Below, one piece after another: positions 8,679-18,216 of a DNA stretch of 64,000 nt; position 1 is the first letter of the stretch, and each line of letters begins with the position of its first letter. The position numbers and the translations under genes are program-made. The notes beneath the pieces are model-generated. The model made no database searches. It was not told the DNA's origin and worked only from the letters and a program-made list of their open reading frames with translations. The stretch is from Alteromonadaceae bacterium Bs31 (GTDB lineage Bacteria > Pseudomonadota > Gammaproteobacteria > Pseudomonadales > Cellvibrionaceae), in NCBI GenBank assembly GCA_900177435.1, contig FXAI01000011.1, positions 32,648 through 96,647 of the forward strand. Reading direction: 5' to 3'.

Positions 8679-11006
8679 TCAAATTGCTGCTGTGTGTTCT
8701 TGGTCAGTCAGTTCAAATTGTGGGATTTTGTGAACCTCCTGTTCAAAAGCCAGCGGACTTAAGGCTGTAAATTTAAATGGCCTTGCCAGCACGTTATCTG
8801 GAAACTGTTGTATACGTACATTAAATTGCATTACCGCAGCGTTAAACCCGGCTCGAATAAGGGCAATTTCGTTTTCCAGTTTTACTATGCCCTTGTGCAG
8901 CTTCTGCATGGTCTGGTCCGTTTTTAGATCGGGGTAATTTTCCAGCGCAATTTGCAGGGTGTTTATTAAGGCATGCTCCTGCTGCATATAGTCCGCCACT
9001 TGTTCTGTACTGGCCGTTTGCTTGGCGCGCAGTTTGCTCAGTTGGGTCTGCAGACTTTTCTCGTGGCCCAGCATGGCTTTACTTGCTTCTGCCAGTTGCG
9101 GTAGTAAATCTGCACGTTTTTTTAAGCTTACCTGAATATTGGCCCAGGCCCGTTCGCAGCGCTTACGTAAAAACACCAAGTCGTTAAACATGATAATAAA
9201 CATCATTACCAACAGAAACGCCGGTGCTGCCATGGAGGCCAATAAAAAATCTACAGAAGAAAAGTTACCCTGGCTGGCGGCGATAGCCAGCAAGGCGAAA
9301 AACATCGTACTGATTCCGGTACTGAGGGCTGCCATGCTTCTGGCAGCTTTCATTAGCATTACCTCTGCTTCCGAACGATTACTAATAATAAAGGGGCTAC
9401 CTTTTTCGTGGCTCAGTACCAGTGTGTCTCCTGTACTGGCATCAATTGTTGCTTTACCCAGCAGGTAGAGTTGGTCGTTTGGGCTTAGGCGTAGCTCTGT
9501 ATAACTGCGTCTCCCTTTGCGCTTTGTCTTTTTATGTTTGCTAATAACTTCTGCTTTGTCAGGAATAACTGGCAGCACGCCTTCTTCGTCTTTACAGAAA
9601 AAGGGCTTTTGCTCGGTACGGTCTTCAATGGTAACCCATTTGGCGTTTTTTCCGCTGCCGCGTTTTTCTTTTACCGTATAGTGGAACCAGCAGCACTTTG
9701 CACCGGATAGCGGGCCTTGTAAAAGTTGCTGGGGGTTTTGCTCCTGTAGCACACCCTGAACTTCTGTCATCCCATAAGTAACGCCACCGGTTTTACTGGA
9801 GGGCAGGTTCTCTTGCATACGCTTCACACGGATAACGCGAAAGCCGAGCCATGCGGTAGCACAGGTAATAAACAGCGAAAGAATGCTCAGCCAGTTATGG
9901 CGCTTTGTTTGAGTGGCTTGGAAGGTATTGATTTGCCGCTCAGCCACTTGTTGCTGGTCAGCGGGTAGAGCAATACTCGCGGGCGTGTTCAGTTTTTTTA
10001 GGCGTGCGTATACATCTTCCGGAAAACGCGCAATCTGATAAAGGTAACGTTCCCGTACCAATACGCTTGCCATGCGCCAGCCATTGAGCTGAGCTTTGTC
10101 TTTTTCGCTAAGCCCGGAATATTCTGCTTGAGTTAAATCAAAATTAAGGTCTACACCTGGCTTGATGTGCAGCAGCGCCAGTTTTTGTTCAATTAATGTT
10201 TCTGAACGTTGAACTTGTTGTTGGAAACGTTCATAGCCGCCATTAACGTCAGACTGCATACTCTTCCAGCCGTAGTGAAAAAGCAGCAGTGTTGTAGCAA
10301 AGCTTGCCATGCTCAAGAAGCTCAGTATTTTGTGAATGCCGAGGGCGTAGCATAAGGCGTAAGCCATAAAGGTAAGTGCCGCCACTGACACCGCAAGTAA
10401 TACAATGGCCCACCAACTGCGTTTGCTGCGTTCCTGCTGGGCAGATGCGGTGGAAATAATGGGTAAATATTCCCCGGCTTTGGAAAAACTGACCTCAGCA
10501 GTATCTTGCCCGATCTCCATCCAGCCGTAGAGCGTAATAAAATCGTTTTCGTCTATACGCCATTCCGTGTACCGCAGTTTACCCTTGCGAGTGTGGAATT
10601 TTTTCTCCGCCGTCCAGTGTATGTTTTGAGCATGCTGGGCGCGTACCTTTACCTGGCCGCTACCGTCCGCGAGTAAAAAATCGATGGATTGTTTATCGTT
10701 TTGAATAGTATGCCAACTGGTATCGCCGTCGGAGTCTGTTCTTTCCTCTTCTACGGTATAGTGATAGTACACCGAAGGCGTTTGGGTATACGGGCTTTCC
10801 AAGGCATCTTGTATGGTGGAGACATTACCCCTTAACTGCACTTCACCGCCGGTGCTGGCTAGAATGGTACTTGGGGGTATACGTTCCAGTTTGCGAAAGT
10901 CGAGGATTTTATTGAATGCCAGCTGGCCGGTAAATACGGCAACAGCCAGCAGTAGAACGGCGAGCAGGAAGGCTAAAATTCGACGGGTCATTACTTTGTT
11001 ATCCAC
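8679..11006 (-). CDS. Double GIDE-domain / LemA fusion membrane protein
   Basis: 775 aa. An N-terminal helix (about 8-30) is followed by a first GIDE-like domain (about 42-170, with SVYYHYTVEEER). Two helices lie near 195-240, then comes a region of about 130 residues, another helix and a second GIDE-like domain (about 405-535, with CCWFHYTVKEKRG). Two more helices precede a C-terminal LemA domain (about 610-760: NDLVFLRKRCERAWANIQ, then FPDNVLARPF). GIDE-type and LemA domains are both found in bacterial envelope proteins, often near each other; having two GIDE copies and LemA in one chain is unusual. The start may be GTG 11006 or ATG 10991. It follows the hydrolase gene by 14 bases, so both form an operon. 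The biochemical role is unknown. Confidence 0.8.
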   Translation of the reverse strand: MDNKVMTRRILAFLLAVLLLAVAVFTGQLAFNKILDFRKLERIPPSTILASTGGEVQLRGNVSTIQDALESPYTQTPSVYYHYTVEEERTDSDGDTSWHTIQNDKQSIDFLLADGSGQVKVRAQHAQNIHWTAEKKFHTRKGKLRYTEWRIDENDFITLYGWMEIGQDTAEVSFSKAGEYLPIISTASAQQERSKRSWWAIVLLAVSVAALTFMAYALCYALGIHKILSFLSMASFATTLLLFHYGWKSMQSDVNGGYERFQQQVQRSETLIEQKLALLHIKPGVDLNFDLTQAEYSGLSEKDKAQLNGWRMASVLVRERYLYQIARFPEDVYARLKKLNTPASIALPADQQQVAERQINTFQATQTKRHNWLSILSLFITCATAWLGFRVIRVKRMQENLPSSKTGGVTYGMTEVQGVLQEQNPQQLLQGPLSGAKCCWFHYTVKEKRGSGKNAKWVTIEDRTEQKPFFCKDEEGVLPVIPDKAEVISKHKKTKRKGRRSYTELRLSPNDQLYLLGKATIDASTGDTLVLSHEKGSPFIISNRSEAEVMLMKAARSMAALSTGISTMFFALLAIAASQGNFSSVDFLLASMAAPAFLLVMMFIIMFNDLVFLRKRCERAWANIQVSLKKRADLLPQLAEASKAMLGHEKSLQTQLSKLRAKQTASTEQVADYMQQEHALINTLQIALENYPDLKTDQTMQKLHKGIVKLENEIALIRAGFNAAVMQFNVRIQQFPDNVLARPFKFTALSPLAFEQEVHKIPQFELTDQEHTAAI

Positions 11007-11020
11007 AGTGTTTACGGGCC

Positions 11021-12658
11021 TTAGTTGCCCGAAAAATAGCTTTTTAGTTTAGTCGTTTTTTGTTTATTCCAATTTGCTGGTTGACTAACGGCAATCCAGG
11101 CATCGATATAACTGCTGGCGGCATAGTTATGAGCGACCCCTTTGGGCACTCGGTCTGCCATGGGTAGATCAAATAAAACCTGAAGAAAGGTAATAACAGG
11201 ATACCAGCGTAAACTTGGACTAATATCTGGCCCGCGTTCGTTTTTAATCCAGTCGGGTTCTTTGTAGTATAAGTCTGGCGAAAAAAATACCATTGGGTCT
11301 GCCGCGTACTGAATGTACACAACCCTTACCTTGCCCCACGTGGCACCGGGAATACTAGTAGCGTTTTCCTGCGACGTAAAACGAACAAAAGAACTGTCCG
11401 CTATTATGGGCTGCCATTGGGGTGAGCCAGCTTGGCGCTGCTCCATCAGTTCTGGAGCGAATTTACTGGGGAAGGGTGTGCCCGCAAGAACTGCCCCGTG
11501 AATGGGGTCACGTAACAGCGATGAAAAATCGAAAGAGGTTTCTGCGCCCAGCGCGCCCAGGCTCAAACCATAAATATAAAGTTGCGGCCGACTACTTTTT
11601 GGCAGGGAGGTCCAATACTGATAAACCTCTTGAAATAAAGCACGAGAAGCGACTTTAGACCGGGTAGGGTCAAGCAGCAGGGTCAACCAACTGGGTAAAT
11701 AGGAATATTGCATGGTAACCATGGCAGTATCTCCCCGGTGCAAATATTCAAAGGGATCTACTCCCGAGGGGTCGTGCCAGCCGGTACCAGTGGGTGTAGC
11801 AATCACCAGCTTGCTTCGCGCAAAACCGCCAGTGCGTTTTAACTCATCCAAGGCCAGCTTCGCTCGTGCCTCTACAGTAGCCGCACTGCGCAGGCCGACG
11901 TAAACGCGCAGGGGGTGCATGCTTTCCTCTGCGGGGAAAAGCGCCGCTATGTTTTCTTTTTGCGGCCCCAGGCTCACGAAATTTTGCCCCGTTCGCCCCA
12001 GCGTATCCCATTCGATGAGTGAGTAATCGCTACCTGTCTGCCATTGCTGGCCAGGGCGTTCTGCGCCTGTGTCTGTAAGGGCGTCAGAAGCGGCGTATAG
12101 GTGGTCGAGAACGTTTAGCAATTTTCCGATTATGAAAGTATTGCTGAAAAAAAACACCAGCACTAACAGCACCGTAACGCTCAGTACATTGGCAATACGG
12201 TGTGGAATGCGCCGTTGCAATTTATTTGCGAGTTGCCTGTAGAAATACACAAACACCCGGGCGAGTAATAATATGCTTGCCGCAAAGCCCAGCGCGATGA
12301 GGGCCATGCTCAGTATTCTTTCGCTTCGATGCTCGGGCAGGCCCAAAACAATGCGCAGTTCGTCTTGCCACATGCTGTAGAGATAGAGCGAAGTGATAAC
12401 AATGCAAGCCACCAGTATCGCTGTGGCCGTATGAAAATAATGCCCGGCCTTGCCCTTTAATCCGGGCAGCTCCATATATTTCCATACAGCAATTGCCAGC
12501 ACGCCGAAACCATAGCCCGACAGTAAGGCAAAACCGGATAGCAAGCCTTGTAATACAAAGGGCCTGGGTATCATGGAGGGGGTCAGGGAAAGCGCAAACA
12601 GCAAGCTCGCGATGATTAGGCAAACATAGGATGGGCGAGCAAATAAGACTGAAAGCAT
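11021..12658 (-). CDS. Membrane alpha/beta hydrolase (Abhydrolase_9 type)
   Basis: 545 aa. Four or five membrane helices occupy residues 10-190; the rest is a periplasmic catalytic domain with a nucleophile elbow GLSLGALG (Ser366). This two-part layout (N-terminal membrane part plus serine hydrolase) is that of the Abhydrolase_9 family, members of which are thought to act on lipids or acyl chains at the membrane. An AAGGGA lies eight bases before the ATG. It is co-transcribed with the GIDE/LemA fusion 14 bases downstream, which suggests a shared envelope task. The substrate cannot be read from the sequence. Confidence 0.82.
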   Translation of the reverse strand: MLSVLFARPSYVCLIIASLLFALSLTPSMIPRPFVLQGLLSGFALLSGYGFGVLAIAVWKYMELPGLKGKAGHYFHTATAILVACIVITSLYLYSMWQDELRIVLGLPEHRSERILSMALIALGFAASILLLARVFVYFYRQLANKLQRRIPHRIANVLSVTVLLVLVFFFSNTFIIGKLLNVLDHLYAASDALTDTGAERPGQQWQTGSDYSLIEWDTLGRTGQNFVSLGPQKENIAALFPAEESMHPLRVYVGLRSAATVEARAKLALDELKRTGGFARSKLVIATPTGTGWHDPSGVDPFEYLHRGDTAMVTMQYSYLPSWLTLLLDPTRSKVASRALFQEVYQYWTSLPKSSRPQLYIYGLSLGALGAETSFDFSSLLRDPIHGAVLAGTPFPSKFAPELMEQRQAGSPQWQPIIADSSFVRFTSQENATSIPGATWGKVRVVYIQYAADPMVFFSPDLYYKEPDWIKNERGPDISPSLRWYPVITFLQVLFDLPMADRVPKGVAHNYAASSYIDAWIAVSQPANWNKQKTTKLKSYFSGN

Positions 12659-12809
12659 GTTGAGATCCCTTGGGTGCTTTGCTTTAGGCGGGCAGTTTCA
12701 AACCTTAGCATAATCGAGTTGGCGCTGCGCCTGAGGGTTTTTGCATGCGGTACTGCTGTTTGCGAAATCTTGTTGTGCAAGCCTCCTTTCATGTTCGTTT
12801 TAAAAAAAC

Positions 12810-14219
12810 TTACTCACTGGCGCCACTGTGAGCATCCCACAAGGCGATAAGGTAGTCTTCGAACTTAGCTCGCTCTATTTCAAAAAAGCGATCGCTATAG
12901 TCAAAAGTGGCTGGCCAGTTCCACTGGTGCTCCGCGCCCATAAGTCGGGCTGCCAGTGCATGACGTACTTGGGGGAAACCATTGTTTATGCGATAGGTGG
13001 CGGCCCAGTTGCGGTTGTCTGCCGCTGGCTTGTCGGCGTGTCGAATACCCCACTCCGGCATGCCGATATCACTTTCGGTGTAGGGTATAGGCTCTGCGCG
13101 ATTGTCGGGAGCCCATTGAGCCGAGTGGGTCATATCAACTTCCGCCTGAGATACATAAAAACTTTGCTGGTCGTCGTGAAAAATAAAGTGCTGCCCGGCG
13201 TCCGCAAAGGCCAGTATGTGGTTATTATTTAAAACACGCCCTGCCAGTAATATGGGCAGTTTACGCCCCCGATTGTGGCCACCATTGGCGTCCCAGCGAG
13301 CGGGTGTTTGTACTATGTTGTACAAATCCAGCCCGTATTGCACCATCTGAACTAACAGTTTTTCTTTTTCTTGAGGGCTGTAGTCTAGCTGAAGTGCAAG
13401 GGCAGCGTGGGCTGTAGTATTAGCGATATCACGCCCGTAGGTGGGCATATTGTTGAGCGGGTGAATATCTCTTTGAACCCACTGGGTGCAATGTTCCAAC
13501 CAAACCCGCTGCTGACTTTGTTCGAGCTCTGCGAGGGCGGGTTCACCGCCTGGCTTCGGGTGGGTTCCGAGCTTTGAGTAGTCCAAATCGCTTATATTTG
13601 CTGGTATGGTTTTATTCACGCCGGTATAGGGTGGCCTGAAAGACCCTGCTGCAGGGGCTTCACTTAAAACAGTGAGTACTGCGGCATCGCTAATAATGGG
13701 CCTGCCAGCATCGCTCACCATGGATATGGCTTTAATCACGGAGGAGTTGGCTTGAACCACCAATGGCTGCCCCAAAATACCGGGGTCGCGATTCAACTCT
13801 GCAACATAGCGCATATCTCTGGGGCTGCTGTCGTAGCCCTGATCACTACTTATAGCAGGGTTCACCATTGTACCGTTGATGGTGCGCCCTTCATTTGTGT
13901 TTGTGGAGGCAGGCGTAATGGCAGATATGAGTACGTCATTGCCGTTGTTGTGAACCCAGTAATCGCCGTTGGCAAATTGGCCTACTTCATAAGCGTGTGC
14001 GAACTGAAACACAATTAAATCATCGTAATAAGACACACTTGTAGCGACTGTGGCTGATCCAGTGCCAGCACCACTTGAGCTAGAGGATGAAGAGCTAGAG
14101 CTGGATGAACTGCTGCTGGAACCAGCAGACGTTTCTATAGGCGATAAAGACGATGTGCCTGCACCACCTCCGCAAGCAGATATAAAAAAGCCTATAGCTA
14201 CAATCACAGTAAAACGCAT
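12810..14219 (-). CDS. Poly-serine-linker lipoprotein of unknown function
   Basis: 469 aa. The signal peptide ends in a lipobox ISAC with Cys16, then GGG and a run of about 16 serines (residues 34-49), the linker style of secreted carbohydrate-active proteins in Cellvibrionaceae. The mature part has a beta-rich section (about 60-185) and a helical section (about 225-460) with WLEHCTQWVQRDIHP, WDANGGHNRGRKLPILLAG and a Trp/His-rich end. The GGHNRGRK stretch looks like an active-site loop. I do not recognise a glycoside hydrolase or lyase family, so a new or distant carbohydrate-active domain is possible. A GGGGAG Shine-Dalgarno supports the start. The next genes include a beta-galactosidase lipoprotein. 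Confidence 0.75.
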   Translation of the reverse strand: MRFTVIVAIGFFISACGGGAGTSSLSPIETSAGSSSSSSSSSSSSSSSSGAGTGSATVATSVSYYDDLIVFQFAHAYEVGQFANGDYWVHNNGNDVLISAITPASTNTNEGRTINGTMVNPAISSDQGYDSSPRDMRYVAELNRDPGILGQPLVVQANSSVIKAISMVSDAGRPIISDAAVLTVLSEAPAAGSFRPPYTGVNKTIPANISDLDYSKLGTHPKPGGEPALAELEQSQQRVWLEHCTQWVQRDIHPLNNMPTYGRDIANTTAHAALALQLDYSPQEKEKLLVQMVQYGLDLYNIVQTPARWDANGGHNRGRKLPILLAGRVLNNNHILAFADAGQHFIFHDDQQSFYVSQAEVDMTHSAQWAPDNRAEPIPYTESDIGMPEWGIRHADKPAADNRNWAATYRINNGFPQVRHALAARLMGAEHQWNWPATFDYSDRFFEIERAKFEDYLIALWDAHSGASE

Positions 14220-14474
14220 ATTGTTCTCCCCGGAGCTTGTCCATTTAAGTTAGCAAGCTCAGTAAGTTTTTATAAGGGAAGGGTACAACTCCTTACATTT
14301 AACGAGGGTGATAAAGGGCTGTAGCTTGAGCTTACAACGGCTGCATAAACAGGCCTGATGTAAACCTTGCTGAGCATTGGAGAAAACTATAGGGTTTGTG
14401 GTGCTTGTTTGGCTTAGATATTGGGGGGAGTATTCTGTGTGGGTGAAACACCGGTCGCCCCGCGCCATGTTGGC

Positions 14475-14936
14475 TTATTTGTATATCCTGTAGGCCTTGC
14501 GCAGTTCCCGAAAACTATAGTCTGGATTTAGATAGATGTCTTTCGACTGAAGTAAGCCCCTCATGCAAAGTATGCCTGCGATGGTACCGAGGGGAAACAT
14601 AAGCAGAAAGAGTACAGACGTTGTGAAGCCGAGATAAAAGCCCCATTTACTTGATGAATAAATACCATAAGCAGGTACAGTAATGATTAGGGCAAACACG
14701 ATAAAAATTATCGCTGACGGGCGCCCTTGCATTTCGCCGAATATACCCACGCCCAGTATACTGAGCGTGGCTAAGCCCAAATAAAGGCTTATTAACAAGA
14801 TCAAAAACCAAAACATTATCAAAACTTTAAAGCGGCCAGAAACGAAGGGGCGCAGGGTATGATAATCGTAGCTGTCTAGGCCCTTATTGCCGGGTTTATT
14901 GAGTTCAGATTGTGGCGATTCGTAAATGGATGTCAT
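14475..14936 (-). CDS. Small membrane protein with N-terminal IYESPQSEL motif
   Basis: 153 aa. A polar N-terminus with IYESPQSEL is followed by four hydrophobic segments (about 38-62, 74-92, 97-115 and 118-130) and a basic C-terminus. The same length and the same N-terminal tag type occur in the 3861-4322 protein, but the membrane parts are not obviously alike. It is probably an inner-membrane protein of unknown role. It stands alone, about 130 bases from the galactosidase gene and 255 from the lipoprotein gene. Confidence 0.6.
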   Translation of the reverse strand: MTSIYESPQSELNKPGNKGLDSYDYHTLRPFVSGRFKVLIMFWFLILLISLYLGLATLSILGVGIFGEMQGRPSAIIFIVFALIITVPAYGIYSSSKWGFYLGFTTSVLFLLMFPLGTIAGILCMRGLLQSKDIYLNPDYSFRELRKAYRIYK

Positions 14937-15064
14937 ATAAAGATTTTCTATATGTGGCGATGCTTAAAGAGAAATTAAAATGCATGAGACGGAAGGGTCG
15001 TTAATCTTCTTGTCACACATGAATTGTTGATAAACATCGCATAGCGCAGATTTAGTGTTAGCCC

Positions 15065-16768
15065 CTAATAAGATTTTGGTTTAGAGCGAGAATCGTTTTT
15101 CGCCGGATAGCTAGCCAGTGTTATTCGGAAGGTTTTATTCAGTGTGGTGAAGTTGAGCCCGTAGTCGGTTTGGTCGCCATTCCACATGCGCTGAAATACC
15201 CACTCTCCGTTTTGAAATTTTACCTCTTCCACGCTAACAAAAATCGCCTTTTCTCCAGGTAGGGCCTTAGGGTCTGCGCTAAACTCGATGCGTGCGTTGG
15301 TTCCCGTAGCAAGAAATGTGGTTTCATTGATCTTAGTAATCAGGAGCCCTGCATTGTTAAATTCATTGGCATTTTTTAAGCCCTTTGAATTGGCAGGTAA
15401 CCAGGCTCTATAGCCAAAAGGCCATTCATCAAAACTAATTTTTGCATGCCAATCTCCAAGGTCGAAATGGCGGGGCTTATTATCGTCTCCGCGTGCCGCG
15501 CCCCAGATACCGTTTTCAAAACCCAAACGCGCCCATTCACTCGAGCCATCGGCAATAAGTGCATAGTTTGCGGCAAAGGCATTAATGTCGTCTTGCTTGT
15601 ACCCGCTTACCCCGCTGGGCATCACCTTATAGTCGGCGTCATCAATACCGAAAGGAGAAAAACCCACAGCGCCCTTGCCGAGTGCTTCAAAAAAGTATCG
15701 CGGGAAATTTGCGCTGGCACCGGTTTCGGATACAAACAAGGGGTTATCAGGCCTGCTATACAGGTCGAGCACGGCTTTGTAATCCTGGGAGCCTGCTAAA
15801 TAGATATCCGGGCTTAGCATGTCTAGAGCCGGTGCCGCGGCTTTCCAAATATCAAGTACATTGTGTGTTGGCCCACCGCTCGCGTATTGTCCTGGCTGCT
15901 GGGCTTTAGTGGGGTGCCTGAGCGCAGCGTTGGTATACATGGGCAGGTCTAGAATTTCGCGGCCAGCTTCCGCCAGCCCGCCAACGTAACGAGCAAAGGC
16001 ATAGGCAGTAAAGGCCTCATCGGCATTGTTAGAGAAAACGCTTTGCCAGGTGCCCTGGGGTAAACCGAGTTTGTCTGTTAGTGATACAGGAACAATTTCC
16101 GAAAAAGCCGAATTGGCCATTGCTGAGTGATCTCGCACAAGCCCATAAACGCCGACCTCATTTTCTACTTGCACCATAATCACCCTATGTTGCGGGTCGA
16201 CCTTTTTGAGGTGCTTCATAAAGGCTTTAAAGGCCTTAAGCTCTGCCTCGAAGAGCGCCTCGCTATGTGGTGATAGGGCGTAATGATTGTCGCCGTCTTG
16301 TCGAACCATTCGGGGGAAGCGGGCGTTGTCCAGTTTTACCCAGGCTGGGGCGAAGCTTGGCGACGTATTTTTAAATGCGCCGAACCACAGTGGTACAACT
16401 CGAATATTTTTTTCCTGAGCTTGTTGTAGCAAGGTATCTACAAAGGAAAAGTCAAACTGGTTTTCAGTCGGCTCTATCTGCTCCCATGAAATGGGAATTT
16501 GAAGAGTATTTGCCTTGAGGCTTGCTACGCTCTGCCAAACCGAAGGCAGTGCCAGCGGTGCGTTACTGGAATTGTTAGTTTGCGCGCAGAGCATTAAAAA
16601 TGGCTTGCCATCAACCAGCAATACACTGCGACCATTGCGGGTTTCGAGTGCTGGTAAAGGCGGCTCGGCGCTGGTGTGAAGCTCTGTACTTTTCGTCAGC
16701 GGTGTAGAGCAGCCGAGACAGGTAAAACAACTTAGAGCCAGTAACAAAAAGTGGTGGTAGTGTTTCAT
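15065..16768 (-). CDS. GH35-type (DUF5597) beta-galactosidase lipoprotein
   Basis: 567 aa. The signal peptide ends in a lipobox-like CLGC (Cys20), so it is probably anchored in the outer membrane or on the periplasmic side. A TIM barrel follows with IPISWEQIEPTE (about 91-102), the acid/base motif QVENEVG (Glu204) and the nucleophile motif LFVSETG (Glu348). A C-terminal domain of about 150 residues resembles DUF5597. This architecture matches the GH35 beta-galactosidase that removes galactose from xyloglucan side chains in Cellvibrio japonicus, and a similar role is plausible here. No xyloglucanase or alpha-xylosidase gene is adjacent, so the substrate is inference. GH42 is the main alternative by fold. 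Confidence 0.8.
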   Translation of the reverse strand: MKHYHHFLLLALSCFTCLGCSTPLTKSTELHTSAEPPLPALETRNGRSVLLVDGKPFLMLCAQTNNSSNAPLALPSVWQSVASLKANTLQIPISWEQIEPTENQFDFSFVDTLLQQAQEKNIRVVPLWFGAFKNTSPSFAPAWVKLDNARFPRMVRQDGDNHYALSPHSEALFEAELKAFKAFMKHLKKVDPQHRVIMVQVENEVGVYGLVRDHSAMANSAFSEIVPVSLTDKLGLPQGTWQSVFSNNADEAFTAYAFARYVGGLAEAGREILDLPMYTNAALRHPTKAQQPGQYASGGPTHNVLDIWKAAAPALDMLSPDIYLAGSQDYKAVLDLYSRPDNPLFVSETGASANFPRYFFEALGKGAVGFSPFGIDDADYKVMPSGVSGYKQDDINAFAANYALIADGSSEWARLGFENGIWGAARGDDNKPRHFDLGDWHAKISFDEWPFGYRAWLPANSKGLKNANEFNNAGLLITKINETTFLATGTNARIEFSADPKALPGEKAIFVSVEEVKFQNGEWVFQRMWNGDQTDYGLNFTTLNKTFRITLASYPAKNDSRSKPKSY

Positions 16769-16923
16769 GTTCTTGGTGCTTTATCTTCTAAAAAACAAAT
16801 AAATAATAGGGGCTTGAGTGTGCCAAATAAAGAAAGCAGTATCTAGCGTCAAGGTTTTCTATAATTAAAAAACACTATGCCCAAGAGTGCTATTGTCAAA
16901 AGTACCCCTGTAAAGGGTGTTTT

Positions 16924-17277
16924 CTATTTGTTCTTGAAATAGTCCAACGCTTTGATTACAAAGCGAGCATATGCCGCCGCTGGACCGCCACCCATCTCTA
17001 TTGCCACGCCAATGGTTTCATAGATTTCCTGGTCACTCGCGCCATTTTGGAGGGCTTGTTCCAGATGCCACTCCATGCAAGGCTCGCATTTGGTCACTAT
17101 GGAAATAGATAGAGCCATCAGTTCTTTATGTTTGCCGTTAAGAGCGCCATCACTAAATACTTTGTCCTCGACTTCCAGGAAGGGCTTGTAGGCTTCGATA
17201 TTTTCAATAAATAATTGATAGGTATCTTTTCTGTCGCTAATGCTCTGTTCGATTTTCTGCTCTACAAAATTTTTCAT
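16924..17277 (-). CDS. AhpD-like carboxymuconolactone decarboxylase family protein
   Basis: About 117 aa from the ATG at 17277 (a TTG at 17289 would add four residues). The family core is clear: a CEPC pair followed three residues later by His (CxxCxxxH), then a helical segment with ETIGVAIEMGGGPAAAYA. AhpD-like proteins of this type use the CxxC pair for peroxide or disulfide redox reactions. No partner peroxiredoxin gene is near. The exact substrate is unknown. Confidence 0.85.
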   Translation of the reverse strand: MKNFVEQKIEQSISDRKDTYQLFIENIEAYKPFLEVEDKVFSDGALNGKHKELMALSISIVTKCEPCMEWHLEQALQNGASDQEIYETIGVAIEMGGGPAAAYARFVIKALDYFKNK

Positions 17278-17621
17278 ACTTAATACCAAGGGTTGGTCTA
17301 GATGTGGGTAAGGATTACGGTGAAGTAAGGTAAGCCTTGTTAACTAGATATGCAGTTTGTAAGAACACAAGTGCAATTATGATTAATGCCATGAATTTCT
17401 TCGTTTTAAGCAAGCTCAATGTATTAATCTGCTACTTAAACAGCTTGCCCAAAACCTGGGCGTAGCACCTAATGGGTTTTGGGTGAAAGAGCTCGATCTT
17501 TTTTCGGCGTTTTTTTAACGCGTTTAGTCGATCATCTACATTCTGTTGTGAGTGAAAACGCTAAAACATCAATCAATTATGCTGTGTAATATATGCGCCT
17601 ACTGCGCAGGCCAGGTAGTAT
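17278..17621. other. Intergenic region with a 9-bp hairpin
   Basis: No gene. A perfect inverted repeat CCCAAAACC/GGTTTTGGG spans 17448-17483 with an 18-base loop. A T-rich stretch (CTTTTTTCGGCGTTTTTTT) begins about 15 bases further on. It might terminate something on the plus strand, but no plus-strand gene precedes it. The toxin-immunity operon ends from the other side at 17622. Confidence 0.4.
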
Positions 17622-18197
17622 TTACAATGCAACAGTAGACAGGTCGCCAAAGCTCACATGGGTAAAGCCTTTCTCGATAAGGAAATTTTTTACCCGTTCG
17701 TGAATCAGAATGGCGGTGTTGGCCTCGGCCAAGCGAAATAATTCTATGCCCATGGTTTTTTCCTGATCCAATACCAGGCCGTCAAAATCGACGTCAAATA
17801 GCGCTACATTGTCGTGTACGGTGGCATCAGATTTAGTCATGTCCGCCGCGCTGACGATGCCCAGTATATTGATCGCCTTGTAGTTTCTGTAAATCTGGCC
17901 ATTGTCTGGGTCGTGAATTTCGACCTCGTAGGGGTCAAAATTATTGACCCCGGCTTCCAGCAGTGCAGCAATAAAATCGTCACGAAATAACACGGTGTTT
18001 TCGACGAAAATGGCAGGCATTTCCGGGCCGCTGTCTGTGGCGAGTTCGTCCAGCGGCTCGAGAGTGTATTGCAGAGGTGTGGGTACCGGCTTTGTAATTT
18101 TTTTCCCGAGGCGGAAATTAACGCCCTCGATATAGGGTTCGTCTTCCAGCCAGCGACAGGGGAAGTTGGCATCCTGTGTGTCGAGCAAGTAATACAT
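17622..18197 (-). CDS. Imm11-type (DUF1629) immunity protein
   Basis: 191 aa from the ATG at 18197, which has AGGAAG nine bases upstream; a TTG at 18203 is also possible. The N-terminus MYYLLDTQDANFP, a central beta-rich part and the end with LFRLAEANTAILIHERVKNF and GFTHVSF fit the Imm11/DUF1629 family of immunity proteins. These are usually encoded right behind polymorphic nuclease toxins. It is cytosolic (no signal peptide) and follows the AHH nuclease gene by 19 bases. It should bind and block that nuclease. The family call is good; direct neutralisation is inferred from gene order. Confidence 0.75.
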   Translation of the reverse strand: MYYLLDTQDANFPCRWLEDEPYIEGVNFRLGKKITKPVPTPLQYTLEPLDELATDSGPEMPAIFVENTVLFRDDFIAALLEAGVNNFDPYEVEIHDPDNGQIYRNYKAINILGIVSAADMTKSDATVHDNVALFDVDFDGLVLDQEKTMGIELFRLAEANTAILIHERVKNFLIEKGFTHVSFGDLSTVAL

Positions 18198-18216
18198 GTG
18201 CAAGTGCTTCCTAATC

